Assembly (NCBI GenBank): GCA_949752745.1
Contig: OX457028.1
Location: 3,695,996-3,759,995 of the forward strand
Length of the DNA: 64,000 bases
Reading direction: 5' to 3'
DNA from: Protula sp. h YS-2021
Lineage: Eukaryota; Annelida; Polychaeta; Sabellida; Serpulidae
Of this stretch, positions 8,701 through 21,467 are shown piece by piece. The stretch's first letter is position 1. The number at the start of each line of letters is the position of its first letter. The notes below the pieces were generated by a model that had not been told where the DNA came from, did not search any database, and saw only the letters and a list, made by a program, of their open reading frames with translations. A program made the translations under genes and the position numbers.

Positions 8701-10920
8701 GAAAATTAGTTCTTCTGTTAAACAAATCAAGAACAAATTGGCTCGTAATAGGAAGACTTAAAGCATTTTTCGCAAGTTTGACTTGACACAACTCAATTAG
8801 TTCTTACATCTCGCGTCGTTCAAAATGGACACTGCTTCTTATCAAATAATCACTAAATCATGGCACATAGGCCATCTCGGTGGATCATGGTAATTGTTTT
8901 TTTGTAGACTACAAGCCAATATTTTTTAAATTAAAATTGAAATGTTAAGTTCTTCTACCTCATTTTTATGAGTAAAATATCTTGTATTATACCCGCCCAC
9001 CACCCCATCAATTGGGGTCGTGGTATTTGGTAAGTTGATATGGTTGGTACGATCAGAAGAGTGAAATTCAACCGAGGTTGCGTGGTTGGTTGACGACGCA
9101 TTTTAAACAGAGCAAAGGGTGGAATCCGTTTAATATTCACATTTTCGGTAATATCAGCAAAATTTTTATTAAGGATCGTGATAGCCAATGTTAACACATT
9201 AGAAAACCCATACATATTGTACTGATAAAAATGAGTATTAAGAACTTTAGTGCTTCGTTTTGCGGTAGGTCCATATTTTAGTCCCGTGAATTTGTTTTTA
9301 CTCATGCATATGTAACAATCATAGTGCATTAGGCCAGAGTTCCATTAGGTTTTTTGCAGTTTTTACCTTTTTTACTTTACGACAGGTGAACCTAAACTTG
9401 ATCTCAATTCACACGGATAAAGTGATTTAATCTAAAAATATTGATAGATATAAACATTCGCTTCTCTATTCGATGTTGTATGTTTTGGTAAATTCAAAAT
9501 AATAAATGTACATGCTTCTGTTTGTTTCTGCATCTATTTTTGAATTAACATGCATGCGTGTTGAGAGAGCGGCGGAAATTCTAAACTTGATGTAAAACAT
9601 TGGATGATGTGACTCAATACACAACAAAGAATAAACAACCAAAGAATAACCGTGTTTTGCATGAGTTTTGGACTGTTTCTAGCTTAATAGAACAATAATA
9701 ATCTTTTGTGTGGTGTCAGAAGCCCTTGGATGAAGTTATAATACGCGCAATTTACAATTAAGCATTCATGTTTCAATTTCAATTAACAAAAACAGTGTCC
9801 GTCAGGAAAAGCTTGAAATCTTTTCCTTGACGGCAATCTTAGGTGCATTTTGGTTTTTGATGTCTTCCGAAGCAATTGTACCCTTGGAGGATGAGGCTCC
9901 GCTACTCGTAAAATGAACTGTTTAGCGTAGTTGGCCTAGTGCATTGTATGAACATATTCTGCTTCTGAAAATGAATTGGACTGTGTTACATCGAGACACA
10001 AATGAAATAATAAGCACCAAAAATGCTGTCTACTTGTACTATAGGTATGCAGACTCATAAACAAACTACGCACAAACGTCAATGTTTTGTGGATTTCCTA
10101 AATTAGCACGCGGTGGAGCAACTGATACACGCATAATGGCCCCGTTTTGATTTCGAAGCTAAATAAACACAGGGCCACAATATCCAACGATGCTTTTCAG
10201 GAGCTGGCTTGATTTTTAAGTGTAAGTTCTCGAACATTTTTTTGCTTTCAATTTATTTTAAGATATTTCATACATGTCAATAAGTCAACGCGAATGTCAC
10301 ACTGGTTTTCAAATATAAAGAGCTATTTCATGAAATTGGAATAATGTGTGGGCGATTATAAAGTTACGAAAATCATATGTTTTTGAAATACCCTGACGTT
10401 TGTTTTGTATCGCCTTATTTGTTTCCATTAATTTTACAGATATGTCATGCAGATAAGCAAAATTAAAAAAAAACATCTCACTATTTCTTCTTACAGAGAA
10501 CTTTGGGCGATAATAGTGTTATAGCAAATTATATGTTTTTTCAAAAGCCGTGACTTTTGTGTATTTATGTATGTGTATAAGACATAATTAGCCCTATGTT
10601 AAGGCCTGTTTTTCGCAATTGTTGTGTTGAAGTCGTGTTGGAGTTGTTCCTTTAAATGCCCAACAGTCAGTTGTACTATTAAACATTGTGCTATATAGTA
10701 TTGCCCTTTCTGCTTATCCTTAAGGTTGACATTCATCACGGTGTGAAACATCTCCTTGATTTAAGAAAACCTACTTGCACAGCGAGAAAGAATCACCATA
10801 TCCGCCTTTAAACTATGGTCAACAGCATCTTTGAAACCTTTCCTAACAGTACGAAAGAAGTATATTTTGAGTTCTTTTGAGGATCTTGCGGCAAGGAAAA
10901 TGATTTTTTATAACCCAAGT
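5721..10920. other. Region without a recognisable gene
   Basis: Only short scattered reading frames occur (for example near 5816-6025, 7034-7405, 8104-8604 and 8955-9329), none with a domain I recognise. A CCAAT-type word lies at about 7768. 10345-10400 and 10505-10560 form an imperfect direct repeat of GGGCGATWATA...TATGTTTTT. Old decayed repeats or an unidentified gene's introns could account for the region. Confidence 0.5.
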
Positions 10921-10932
10921 AGAAAAAAGTCT

Positions 10933-10974
10933 CATGACACCTGTATTTAAACGAAGAGAAATACAGGTGTCATG
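10933..10974. repeat. Perfect 16-bp hairpin
   Basis: CATGACACCTGTATTT at 10933-10948 and its exact reverse complement at 10959-10974 flank a 10-base loop. A-rich runs lie on both sides (AGAAAAAAG before, CAAAAAAAAA after). It could be a structured RNA element or a foldback insertion scar. Confidence 0.75.
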
Positions 10975-11225
10975 CAAAAAAAAACCTGTCCTGTACAATG
11001 TGATAAAGAAAGAAATTGTTAACTTCTGCGAACCAAGAGTCTGAAGTAAATAATTAAATAAATAAATAAATAAGATAAAACATAACAGATACAGCCACAG
11101 ATTTGATGGTCTAAGGTCTTGCACATAATCTATCTGTATAATTAAAGACTTTGTACATTGCTTTGCATTTGATAAAAAACATACATAAAACTAGACCGAA
11201 TTTCGCTACACGTAGCGAAATGACA

Positions 11226-12778
11226 CCCACTTGCAATGGTATAATCTATCTGGTTAAAGACATATTTTCAGTCTTTCCACATAATTGTCAGCTTCCGACT
11301 TATTATAATGAACAAGGACATCGAAGTATAATGTAATCTCAAATAATCAAATTCAGTTTTCCAACCGTTTTCGAGATAATGGTCAACTTCCGGTTTTTGA
11401 CCTTGACCATGACGGAGGAGGTCAAGGTCACCGAGGTACCTCTTATACAACGTCTTTTAGGCTCAAAGGGTCGAAAATAAGCTCAAAATCGCTCTATCTC
11501 TAACCATTTTCGAGATAATGGTCAACTTCCGGTTTTTGACCTTGACCATGACGGAGGAGGTCAAGGTCACCGAGGTACCTCTTACATAACGTCTTTTAGG
11601 CCCAAAGGATCGGAAATAAGCTCAAAATCGCTCTATCTCTAACCGTTTTCGAGATAATGGTCAACTTTCGGTTTTTGACCTTGACCATGACGGAGGAGGT
11701 CAAGGTCACCGAGGTACCTCTTATGTAACGTCTTTTAGGCCCAGAGGGTCGAAATTAAGCTCAAAATCGCTCTATCTCTAACCGTTTTCGAGATAATGGT
11801 CAACTTCCGGTTTTTGACCTAGACCATGACGGAGGAGGTCAAGGTCACCGAGGTACCTCTTACATAACGTCTTTTAGGCCCAAAGGGTCGAAAATAAGCT
11901 CAAAATCGCTCTATCTCTAACCGTTTTCGAGATAATAGTCAACTTCCGGTTTTTGACATTGACCATGACGGAGGAGGTCAAGATCACCGAGGTACCTCTT
12001 ACATAACGTCTTTTAGGCCCAAAGGGTCGAAAATAAGCTCAAAATCGCTCTATCTCTAACCGTTTTCGAGATAATGGTCAACTTCCGGTTTTTGACCTTG
12101 ACCATGACGAAGGAGGTCAAGGTCACCGAGGTACCTCTTATATAACGTCTTTTAGGCCCAAAGGGTCGAAAATAAGCTCAAAATCGCTCTATCTCTAACC
12201 GTTTTCGAGATAATGGACAATTTGTCTCTAAGGGATTTCAATATACAAAAGTCACATGACCTTGACCTTGACACTGAATGTCGAGATTTCATCAATGATG
12301 TTACTGCCTACTGACACTGTACACGTGTTGAAACAAGGATTTGAGCGCTATTTCCAGCAAATTTCCGTGATGGAATAGGTTTTTGAAAAAATATTTTGAC
12401 CTCAATTTGACCTTGAAGGTCAAGGTCAAGATCAAAAAATTTTGCGGATTTCACGACAACTCATTACCCTCTATGTTTCTGCCAAATGCCGTCTTTCTAC
12501 TACAAACCGTGTAGGAGGAGTTTTCTGGAAACCAATTTGTGGTAAAAAAACTTTGACCTCAACTTGACCTTGACCTTGAAGGTCAAGGTCAAAAAAAATT
12601 TGCGGATTTCACGACATCTCGTTGCCCTCTATCTCTGTGCCAAATTTCATCGTCCTACGTCAAATAGCGTAGGAGGAGTTTTCTGGAAACCTCCGTGACA
12701 GAAAAAAAAAAGGGAAGGAATAAACGGCCAGAATTCTTTGCAAAGTATACCCATTTGCAAACTCTGTTTGCAAGTGGG
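11226..12778. mobile_element. 1.55-kb MITE-like element with internal tandem repeats
   Basis: An 11-base perfect inverted repeat, CCCACTTGCAA at 11226-11236 and TTGCAAGTGGG at 12768-12778, bounds a block made of a 139-base tandem array plus two ~150-base repeats near 12400-12700. No transposase is present. A target-site duplication is not clear. A hairpin TTCGCTA/TAGCGAA lies just outside at about 11201. Confidence 0.55.
11366..12225 (+). repeat. 139-base tandem array, about six copies
   Basis: CGAGATAATGG recurs at 11372, 11511, 11650, 11789, 11928, 12067 and 12206, exactly 139 bases apart each time. Each unit contains GACCTTGACC ... GGTCAAGGTC, which are complementary and could form a stem, then GAGGTACCTC. 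Copies differ at only a few positions, so the array is young or homogenised. Confidence 0.9.
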
Positions 12779-14820
12779 AATGAATAAAACAAAATACTTA
12801 ACGACATGAGTATTTTTATAGGGCATTCATTGCTTTGGAGGAAGATGCCTTAGTTGACGGCAGCAAGGAGGACAATCTGCGTTGCAACCTTGAAGCTCAA
12901 AATTTGCGACAACGTAATTCCGGACCCTTCACCCTCAAAAATGGCTGGCTCAATGAAGACGAGGGAGAATTTCTCAGCTTGTATTTTAGTGATATTTCTG
13001 AATATTTAAAGGAAAAAACCCAAGTGACCTGTACATGAAGCTGTGTAATGAATATAAGCAAGGCAAAGTATACAGGTAATCATCACTTTGCTTAATCACC
13101 CAGCAAAGCGTTATATCTTCGCTTCACAATAAAAGAATACATTAGAATACCATATTAAAAACAAATAGTGTTTTCAGCATAAAACACAGTGACGTTTATT
13201 ATTTAATAAGAAGTTAATTGTTGTTTTTTTCAGTTACTTCATCTCTGGCCAGTTATTGTCGTTGTTTTTTTTTCAGATACTTCATCTCTGGCCAATTTTC
13301 ACGAACAATATCGGTGAAAGCATACCCGTTGTACTGTTGAATACCGCGTAAATGCTTCGGTGAAAACTCAACCTCCGTATCAAGTGTGGCTTGCGGTTGA
13401 AAAGAACCAAAAAGAAATTCTTGGGGGTCACATTTACAGCGCTTACTCCACCTGTCCCGTGGGGTGAGTTCGGGTAAAGTAAATAAATAGCCAGGTTTTA
13501 CCTTTGACAAAAAATGCAGTTAAACCTTAACATGTGGAATGTTCTTTTAATGTATTCTAGAGACGCATATGTTATTTACACGGAGGCTTGAGTGGGACGA
13601 AATCTTAACTGTTTGGATCAGAATTCAATTTCTTTTCAGGTTACATGGATCCTGCAATTATATAGCGTGAGTGCTGTTCTATGTTAAATACGTTATCCGT
13701 ACCGGCAAAGCAGGCTGCACTTCAAAACCATGCGGTAATACACGTGTTGTAGCACGCGCAACAAAAGTGAGAGACATGTACTGGAGGAAAGATCAATAAT
13801 TTAATCAAGGCATGCTAGATGTCTCGGTTTGTGGAGATTCATTGAAGACAGTACATGCAATTGAAAGTAAACGTAAGATTGAACGTACATTGCTGTATCA
13901 TTTCAGACTCAACAGTGGAACATCATTCATGTTCGGCCAACGAGGTCTCGTCGCTGTCGAAGGAAGGAAGGCTCTACAATTTTACTTGAGGAAGCTCCGA
14001 ATTGTGTGTTCGTACAGCTGAAAGACAGGAAGAAGAAACAAGACAGAGAAATACCAAAAGCAATTCCGACCCTCATAGAACTAGAAAAAGAAATTGATAT
14101 TTCAACGACATCTATGAAACAGCCAATCAAATCACTGTCAGCAAACAGCAACTTTAGCACATTACAGAGTAAAGTTCAATTCAAAGTGAATCACATAAGT
14201 ATGGTGTTCATACAGAAATGCCCGTATTACTGCCAGCAAAATGAAAGATGTGTTCAAATGTTGCAGAAAAACCACCCATGAAAATGTGTCTAATTTAATT
14301 TCAAATGTTATGGAATACAAAAGCCCTCCCGCAAACAGTAGCGATGAAGCACGGTATTTCGTTAGAACCACATTTTCAAACGTTATTATTCAGGTTTCCT
14401 GAAAAGAACACATAAATTTTTTTCTGCTCAAAATACAGGGTTAGTTATTCACCCAGAAAAGCAGTATATCGTATCGCAGCGTCCCCAGATTTATTAATTT
14501 CATGCTTGTGTTGTCGCAGTGGCGTTTGCGAAAATAAGTATCTTTTTTAATGCAGAAATGAAAAACATGTGAATTATAGAGAAATTCTGCATATTATTAT
14601 CAAGTTCAAGGTCAAATAGGTCGGAAGCATGCGGATTTCTTTGTTTATACTCCACATGGCCATTATGTGGAGAGAATTGTGTTTGACTCAAAATTGTGAT
14701 TTTTCTGATCAAATTTTTTGGCCAAAGAATTGTTAACGAGATCATCATTTACAAAACCGAGTGAAGAATATCATTACCACAAAACGATGGCTTACCCTGA
14801 CAAGAAATTTGTACTGTCAG
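12779..14820. other. Possible orphan coding fragments, none identified
   Basis: Two stretches look more protein-like than random. 12811-13038 (+) follows a TATAG acceptor-like site and is open for ~70 codons (..ALEEDALVDGSKEDNLRC..). 13253-13510 (-) encodes ~85 residues (..RWSKRCKCDPQEFLFGSF..) but has no ATG. 13812-14281 (+) holds two overlapping short frames. I recognise none of them. They may be exons of an unknown gene or decayed transposon pieces. Confidence 0.3.
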
Positions 14821-14824
14821 TGAA

Positions 14825-15545
14825 GGGAAACCCCCGAACCGAAAACCCCTTGCCCTAACCCCCTCGTCCAGCCCCCCCCCCGACTAAATCCCTCGGCGGT
14901 CTAACCCCCCACGACCCAACCCCCCCTACCGTTCTCAAAGGAAATGTGTAAGTTCTGGTGCCTGTTTTCGCACTCGTACGAAACATATCTATTTGCTAGA
15001 TTTTTTTTGCTTTACGTACAAATGCCCTTGGTACAATATCTTTGGATTCCCCTTAGCAGATGTGATGTATTCCATGATGGTAGCATGATTTTTCACAGCA
15101 ATCTGGGTTACTAAATTACCCATTCAAGTGAATCACAATGGATATAAGTCACATCTACCGTAAGACAAATCTAAACTCGACTGATCTCGCAACCGGCATA
15201 TGAATTGGATTTCTAATGTGAACACACTCATCAATCGTAAGAGCAATTGCAATTGCAAAAACTGAGTGCTTTCATCAATGGATGTATGAAGTTTCTTTAA
15301 TAATGATGATCAATTCCTTCAGTTGTTCAGAAAGTGCAATTTTAAACGCCATGTGGTCTCTTCAATGGGCATTTGAAGTATAATTAATGGATGTATCGCA
15401 ATTACAACATATAAAATAGACCTGAGAACCGGGGGATTCTGGGTCGTGTGTTTAGGCTGCAGGGGGGTTTTAGTCCGGGGGGGAGTTGACGGGGAATTTA
15501 GGGCCGGGGGGTTTCGATCTGGGGGTTTGGGACTAGACCCATCAG
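14825..15545. mobile_element. GC-rich inverted-repeat (foldback) element
   Basis: 14825-14940 (C-rich, AAACCCCCGAACCGAAA ... GACTAAA ... ACGACCC ... GTTCTCA) aligns with the reverse complement of 15420-15540 along its whole length. The ~480 bases between are ordinary AT-rich DNA. This is the structure of a MITE or foldback element with ~115-base arms. Confidence 0.7.
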
Positions 15546-17640
15546 GGAAGGGGCACTGACGGCTTCAAAGCTTCCAGTGGTCAACATATGTGCTATATGC
15601 ACGGCAGATTGCATATCTTGTCCATCGATGTGTCTTTATTCATATATTTTTTTACCTTTCGGAGTGGGGGAAGAGACTGGATGGTTGGGGTAGGGGGGTT
15701 AGTATTTATCTTTTGAAACAAGTAAAGCAAAAAGAAATAATAAAACATAATTCTCTTCAACCTGTACTAGAAGCTCGCCAAGCAATGAGGCTCCACACTC
15801 AGGCAGCAAAAGAGGCATTGAATCAGAATACATCTTAGTTTAACTATGGTTATAGAACGGACACATATTGTTGGTCCATCTGCACAAGATTGTTTTAAGA
15901 TTTCTTACAAGAAGATGGCTAGAGTCATGGTTATTTCGGTATAATGTGGCAAGGGGATCCCATACAACCATAACAGTTGAAAGGGATTTAAAGAACAATG
16001 CAATACTTTCCCTCGAGAAACAGACATTCTAATCCCTATGCAACGAGTTTTTTTGTGTTACACAAAGCGACACAAACACGAATAATGTTGTCTAAATAAG
16101 GCACTAAACTAACAGGAACCTGACTGCTCAAAATTCTAAAGCTTTTTACTTGCTCTACTAATATGCGCACATTTGCAATACGTTTGGTTTTTTTAATAGC
16201 TGTACTTGATATTTACGTTTGACACCGCAATTCTGGTGGCACATACAAAGTTATCAACAGCGCCATGCATTCCTGTTGAATGTTGAAGCCTTTGTCTGCC
16301 TTTATCATATTCTACGGGTCGCACAATTCTAAAAATCCACTATCATTTGTAATTTCTTCGTCGCTTGTTCTCAAACCGTACGTTGGAGAAATAAATGTTA
16401 TTGAAGAGTTAGGGGCGCAACAAATAAGAAATTTAGCCGTGTTATGATGTTTATAATTTGACCAAGTCAGGTTCTGTCAATTTAGATCTTTTGGGTTCTC
16501 AATAAAAATTTCGGAGCAATCAATTATTCCTCTTAAGTCAGGAACTTTGAAAAACGTGATGGTTTTGACACACTAATCTCCTCTTTAATCGGCCAGGAAA
16601 CAAGTTTTCCTAAAGTTTGTGACATTGCTCATAACCAGCTATAAAAATTTTTTTAACTAAGGACCTCAGAAACACCAAAACGTTCTTTGTCACATAATAA
16701 CAATTTTTCATAAGCAAATTTTGACCTGCTCTTTTTCTTTTGTTTTAGTTGCAGTTAGTGTCGCACAATAGTGTTTTTTCATATTTTAGTTTTACATTGT
16801 CAGTCTTAAGCGTTCTTACTAAAGCGAGTAAAATGAATACAATAAACGTATACGCCAAGGACTGACCACTACGTGCATCCGCAACATCTTCAACTTCCAG
16901 CAAGCTGTCCTCACTTGCAGCTATGGTCAGCGTTTCAAGGACAATTTCTTCTTTTTGTTCCACTCAACGAAGGAACCTCTTCTTCCTTTCACAGTAGTCT
17001 TCATTAGCTTATCTTTTGTAACTGTGACTGAAAAAAGCATATGTAAGTGCATCCCCCCAAAAAAAGGCACAAATGCCTTATTATTTTGCAATGCAACTTA
17101 AAACTATCTTCTACCACCTGCACTACTGCTAGGCAACTATCCCATCACGTTACACTACTTCTATGAACTACCCTCAACTACAGCAATGGAAACTACCGCC
17201 TACCATCTGCACCACTTTAAGGACAACTGCCCCAATCAATATGAACTATTTCTATGAACAACTACCCTCAACTACCTGTACTGCTGCCAAGGCAACTACC
17301 CTCTACTGCCTGCACTACTGTCAGGACAACATCCGTATCAACCGCACTACCTTTATAAACAACTAATAATTACCTGAAGTACTCCGTCTAGGAATATTTC
17401 CCCCCTGGAAAATCCCCCGGACACTCCTCCCCTGAAAAAATAACTCCCTTTGGATATCCCCCTATAATTCACCTGCAGCGTTTTTTGTTATTATTTGAGC
17501 TGCCATTTGTTTTAAAAATAATTGCATATTAGATTCAGAGTCTTCAGCCAATAGCAGTTACATCACTGTGGGCGAGTTACTCTTTTGAGACATCGCCCCG
17601 ACAAAAAGTTCAAAGTGCAACGGGAGGATAGGACACGGGG
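15546..17640. other. Region without a recognisable gene
   Basis: No convincing coding sequence. 17090-17360 is a diffuse repeat of CTACC, CTGCACTACTG and GGCAACTACC words. 17390-17470 is C-rich low complexity. Confidence 0.5.
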
Positions 17641-17654
17641 CAAATTAAACCCTC

Positions 17655-17935
17655 ACCATTGGTGCACATCTACACTATAGATACTTCCTTTCTGTAAGGT
17701 ATGGTAAAGATCTTATCAATAGTTTTTGTAATATCAACCAGACAAAAACGTCCGACGGACGGGAAGACGGTTAAACAAGGGAGAAAATAAACCCGTCGTT
17801 GCACATCTACACTATATATACTTCCTTCCTGTAAAGTTTGGTCAAGATCCGACGAATCGTATTTGAGAAATCGTCCGGACAAAAAAGTTTACGGACAGAC
17901 GGACGGACGGACAGACCGATAGCAATAGTCTTCAG
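17655..17935 (+). repeat. Two-copy ~137-base repeat ending in GACGGACGG
   Basis: GCACATCTACACTATA recurs at 17664 and 17801, followed each time by ATACTTCCTT, a TTTGGTCAAGATC-type word and a GACGGACGGAC tract. Repeats of this style are common between genes of molluscs and other invertebrates; that comparison is from general knowledge. Confidence 0.7.
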
Positions 17936-18070
17936 CCAAATTGACTGAGGGCTAAAAACAAAAAGACCTGCAGAGGGGTAGTTTTCGAGGAGGAGTATTT
18001 CTGTCCCCTCTCAACTATAACAATAATAAACTTCAACCAACTGCACCAAAACAGAATACATGCTACTTAC

Positions 18071-18230
18071 GATTCTGGGGACAGATTAAGTTCGGATCAG
18101 GATGGGCCTCGCTCGGATAACCATCAACGAAATGTCTAGAGCAAACCCTTTGACATTGCTGGGCTTTAGCCAAATGTGTGGCTTCTTTGTGTCCGCCCGG
18201 TTTAAGGCCTTGCTTCAGGCCTCTTTTTCA
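18071..18230 (-). CDS. THAP-like zinc-finger exon (partial)
   Basis: On the minus strand an open stretch of ~50 codons ends at a canonical donor (GAATC|GTAAGT, exon end 18071). It reads ..CQRVCSRHFVDGYPSEAHP.., which resembles the closing C-x2-H and HF of a THAP finger followed by its Pro-rich loop. The upstream half with the first two cysteines is not visible nearby. It could be an exon of a THAP gene or of a THAP-bearing transposon. No partner exon was found. Confidence 0.4.
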
Positions 18231-19213
18231 GTGTAGGAAAGTTAAACAGCCTACAAGTTCCATAAATAAAATAAATGTTGTGTTAATCATTTGAAATTTG
18301 GGGTGCGAAAACATTAAATTCTTTAAGAATAATAAAAAAAGAAATGTATACACGACATCATTTGTCTTTTCAAGTCAAATTACTGTCATTTATGAAAATA
18401 CCGTTCGTTTATATCTTGCCTTTTTTTACCATTTTGTATTGTCCGCTTACACTCTCAGAACTCAGTGTATAAGGTAAACGGTCAAGTAAACTCTTAGATC
18501 GAGGTGATGTAAACTGAAAAAACGATATTTCTTTTTTTCACTTCTCTGCTGGTCTATTTTACTTACCTATTAAACAGAAGGATCAACTGGGAACAGTAAC
18601 TTAACAAAACAATATTTCAACACCTTAGCACACTATATTGTACGTGAATGGTGGCTGACAATCACAGGATGTATGGCCATGGCGCACGCAATGCAAAGTG
18701 CAATTTTCTGCCTTCCATCGTTCTAGCTTATACTGCCAATTGGGCACAGCCAACGGATGAGTGGTAACAATGAGTGTTCATCCGTGTGTTTCTTTCCACT
18801 GACTTATGTCCCAAATACTGTGAAATGTAAACAAGCTGCGCAGTGGGAATGACAGCTGTTTGTTTACCACATACGTCACCAGAAAGAAACAAGAGAGACA
18901 GCTGTTTGTTTACAAGATACCATAGGCGCAGAGATAGCAGTATTTATCGCTCAATATGGATTGCCCTTCATTGTTTTTGCTGTTAGATGAGAAAAAAAGA
19001 CGTGGAAGATGAGATGAATCACTTCCTATCGAGAAGAAAAGAAGTTGCTTTTTCAATGCTGCAGTATGTAAAGCGTTGAGGAGGTGGGGGAGAGGGAGAG
19101 TTCGTCTTGAATGCATGTAGTGGCCTCTTAAGGCGACTTAAAGCAGTCCGATGAAGCTGACTTGTTGTTTTTCCGTAAGCTGGTCATCTAAGGGTACTAA
19201 AAAGTAAAAAAAA

Positions 19214-19214
19214 A

Positions 19215-19286
<72 letters not shown>

Positions 19287-19287
19287 A
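19214..19287. repeat. (AT)n(GT)n microsatellite
   Basis: About 60 bases of AT dinucleotide followed by 12 of GT, just upstream of the Harbinger transposase. Reading frames through it are artefacts. Confidence 0.95.
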
Positions 19288-19469
19288 AAACAGTTGCACA
19301 TGAACTGTTCTTCTGTTGTTCCTTTCCACAGTTACATAGATCAGAAGATAGCAGAGGCGACAATAGTTTTGGAATTGCCCGTTTGACCCCTTTCCCACAT
19401 AAAAATAATGATGGCTATTGTTATAAGAATAAAAATAAGTATAATAATTACACTACTAATAATAGTGAA

Positions 19470-21216
19470 ATGTTCACATTTCATTTCAAAAGGTTGAATG
19501 ACTTGTTCTCATTATGTTTGTCATATTATAGGTGTTCAGTCTCCGAACTCTTGCAAGCAGATGACAGGAATAGAATGCGCGGTTTCGCAGATGCCCTCTT
19601 TGAAAGATATAGAGAGGATGAATTCCGGATGTTCTTTAGGATGTCAAAGCGATCAGCAGCTCGCTTATTGAAGAAATTGAAAGAGTGGTCAGAGAAAATG
19701 ACTGCCCCTACCTTTCGCCACGACACGTTCCGGGAGGAAGAAAAGGAGTTTGTATTTATGCCATATATATTTCTGTCTATCCTTCTTTTGTTTTTTCTTT
19801 TCTTTTTTTTTTTTGGCGGGGGCATTTGTTAGTGCAACAGTAAAAATTGTATAAATATACGAATATCACGAAAAAACTGTTGTAACGTTTTGACTGCATG
19901 TAAAGATGGAAAAGACGGGTTCATGTGGAACATATCACGTAGAATATGCCCTATAACACTTGAAATGTGAAGGCGCTGGCAAAAATATGGTACATGCGTG
20001 TGATTCTGAAGTATATAGTCAATAAGTGATTTTGTTTCAGATACAACTTAGAACTAAGGTACTCGTGATGTTGTGGTATATGGCGTCTTCCTGTACCTAC
20101 CGGCAGTTGGCAACAATGTTTGGGGTGACTGAAAGTACAGCTAGTCATTGTGTGAAAGCGATAATTAATGTTACGGTGGACCACTTACTCCAGAGAATAA
20201 TTAGCTGGCCAAGTGATGAAGAGGCTATACAGATCAGTAACATGTTCGAAAAAGTAAAGGATTTTCCTGGAGTCACTGGATTCATTGACGGGACACATAT
20301 ACCTATATGTAAGCCATCTGTGAGGGATCAGGACTACTACAATCGTAAAGACTTCTATTCCATACAGTTACAAGGTACGTGTAGTTTCTCAGCAATGCGC
20401 TTCTGAAAAAGTGCAATGAAAGGTTAAGAATAAGAAGGACAGCAATGTGACGGAAAATTTTGCGCAAAACTGACAGACACGCTACAAAACCACCCCCCCC
20501 CCGTAATCCATGTGTACATATTTTATTATTGGCTCAAAGGTGTGGTGCGAGAAGATATGCGTTTCATAGACGTATACACAGGCTGGCCAGGAAAAGTACA
20601 CGATGCGCGTATTTTTGCCGCTTCCCCGCTTGCCCAAAATGGAGCGAGATTATGCGGACGACGTCACATATTAGCGGATGCGGCGTACCTGTGCCTTTAT
20701 TGGTTATTGACACCGTTCCGTTTAGACAGCCAAGACTTAACGGAGTGTTACAGAAGCCGACAACATTACAACAGAGTATTATCTTCCATGAGAGTGACAG
20801 TGGAGCTTGCTTTTGGGTGAGTTGTTTTTATTGCAACACTGCGTAAACTGTCATCGCTCGTGCCGAACGTCTTTGCGTCTCGACCGAAATCCCTTTGGAT
20901 AACACTTTGAAGAAATGACAGAAGAAGCTTATAAAAATGTATGAAGTGCCTGTTTGCAGTTGATAGCTTTCCTAATGAGGGCAATTTGTGTTTCAGGTTA
21001 CTGAAAGCCCGCTTCAAGCGATTAAGACCTCTTGTCCAAAGCGAGATTGAGCAGATGAATAACACAATTGTATGTGCCTGCATTTTACACATCATTTGTA
21101 TCATGTCAGAGGATGGATATATCGCAAATGTCATATTTGGTGGTCAAGAGCGAGCAAGGGGAAACATTAAACGTTTAACTATAGCGAGAAGGCTTTATGC
21201 AGCACAGAGAAATTAG
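19470..21216 (+). CDS. PIF/Harbinger (HARBI1-like) transposase, four exons
   Basis: Exons are about 19470-19751, 20041-20374, 20540-20816 and 20997-21216. All junctions are GT-AG and in phase, with a stop at 21214-21216 and AATAAA at 21221. Exon 1 encodes the N-terminal region (..FRMFFRMSKRSAARLLKKL..). Exon 2 carries a helix-turn-helix (YRQLATMFGVTESTAS) and the first catalytic Asp in GFIDGTHIPI. Exon 3 has the second Asp region (FIDVYTGWPGKVHDARIF) and the Glu in VTVELAFG, so the DDE triad is present. The usual GDxxYPL motif reads ADAAYLCL here, which may weaken activity. The start is uncertain: an ATG at 19470, or an unseen upstream exon joining at the TATAG near 19532. The family cuts at 3-bp TWA targets and needs a Myb-like partner, found just downstream. 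Confidence 0.85.
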
Positions 21217-21467
21217 GAATAATAAAAGAAATGCTAACTTGAAAGTGCTGTCTCTCATTTATTTCACCTCTATCGTTTCTCATATGTTACGGAAAATAGC
21301 ACACTAAAAAACACCACATATGAAGAACATTACGGTTTCCACATTTCGACAGTAAATCTTTCTCTGAATATTCGAAACAGAACACATACAACATTCAAAA
21401 CGTTAACTTTTCTGAGACAGTGCACTTAGAATGGATGACAGTGAACAATACAGACACCAGTTAAACA

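Noticed and set aside
19138..19398. Frame with an IYIYIY run
   Set aside because: Translation of the AT microsatellite.
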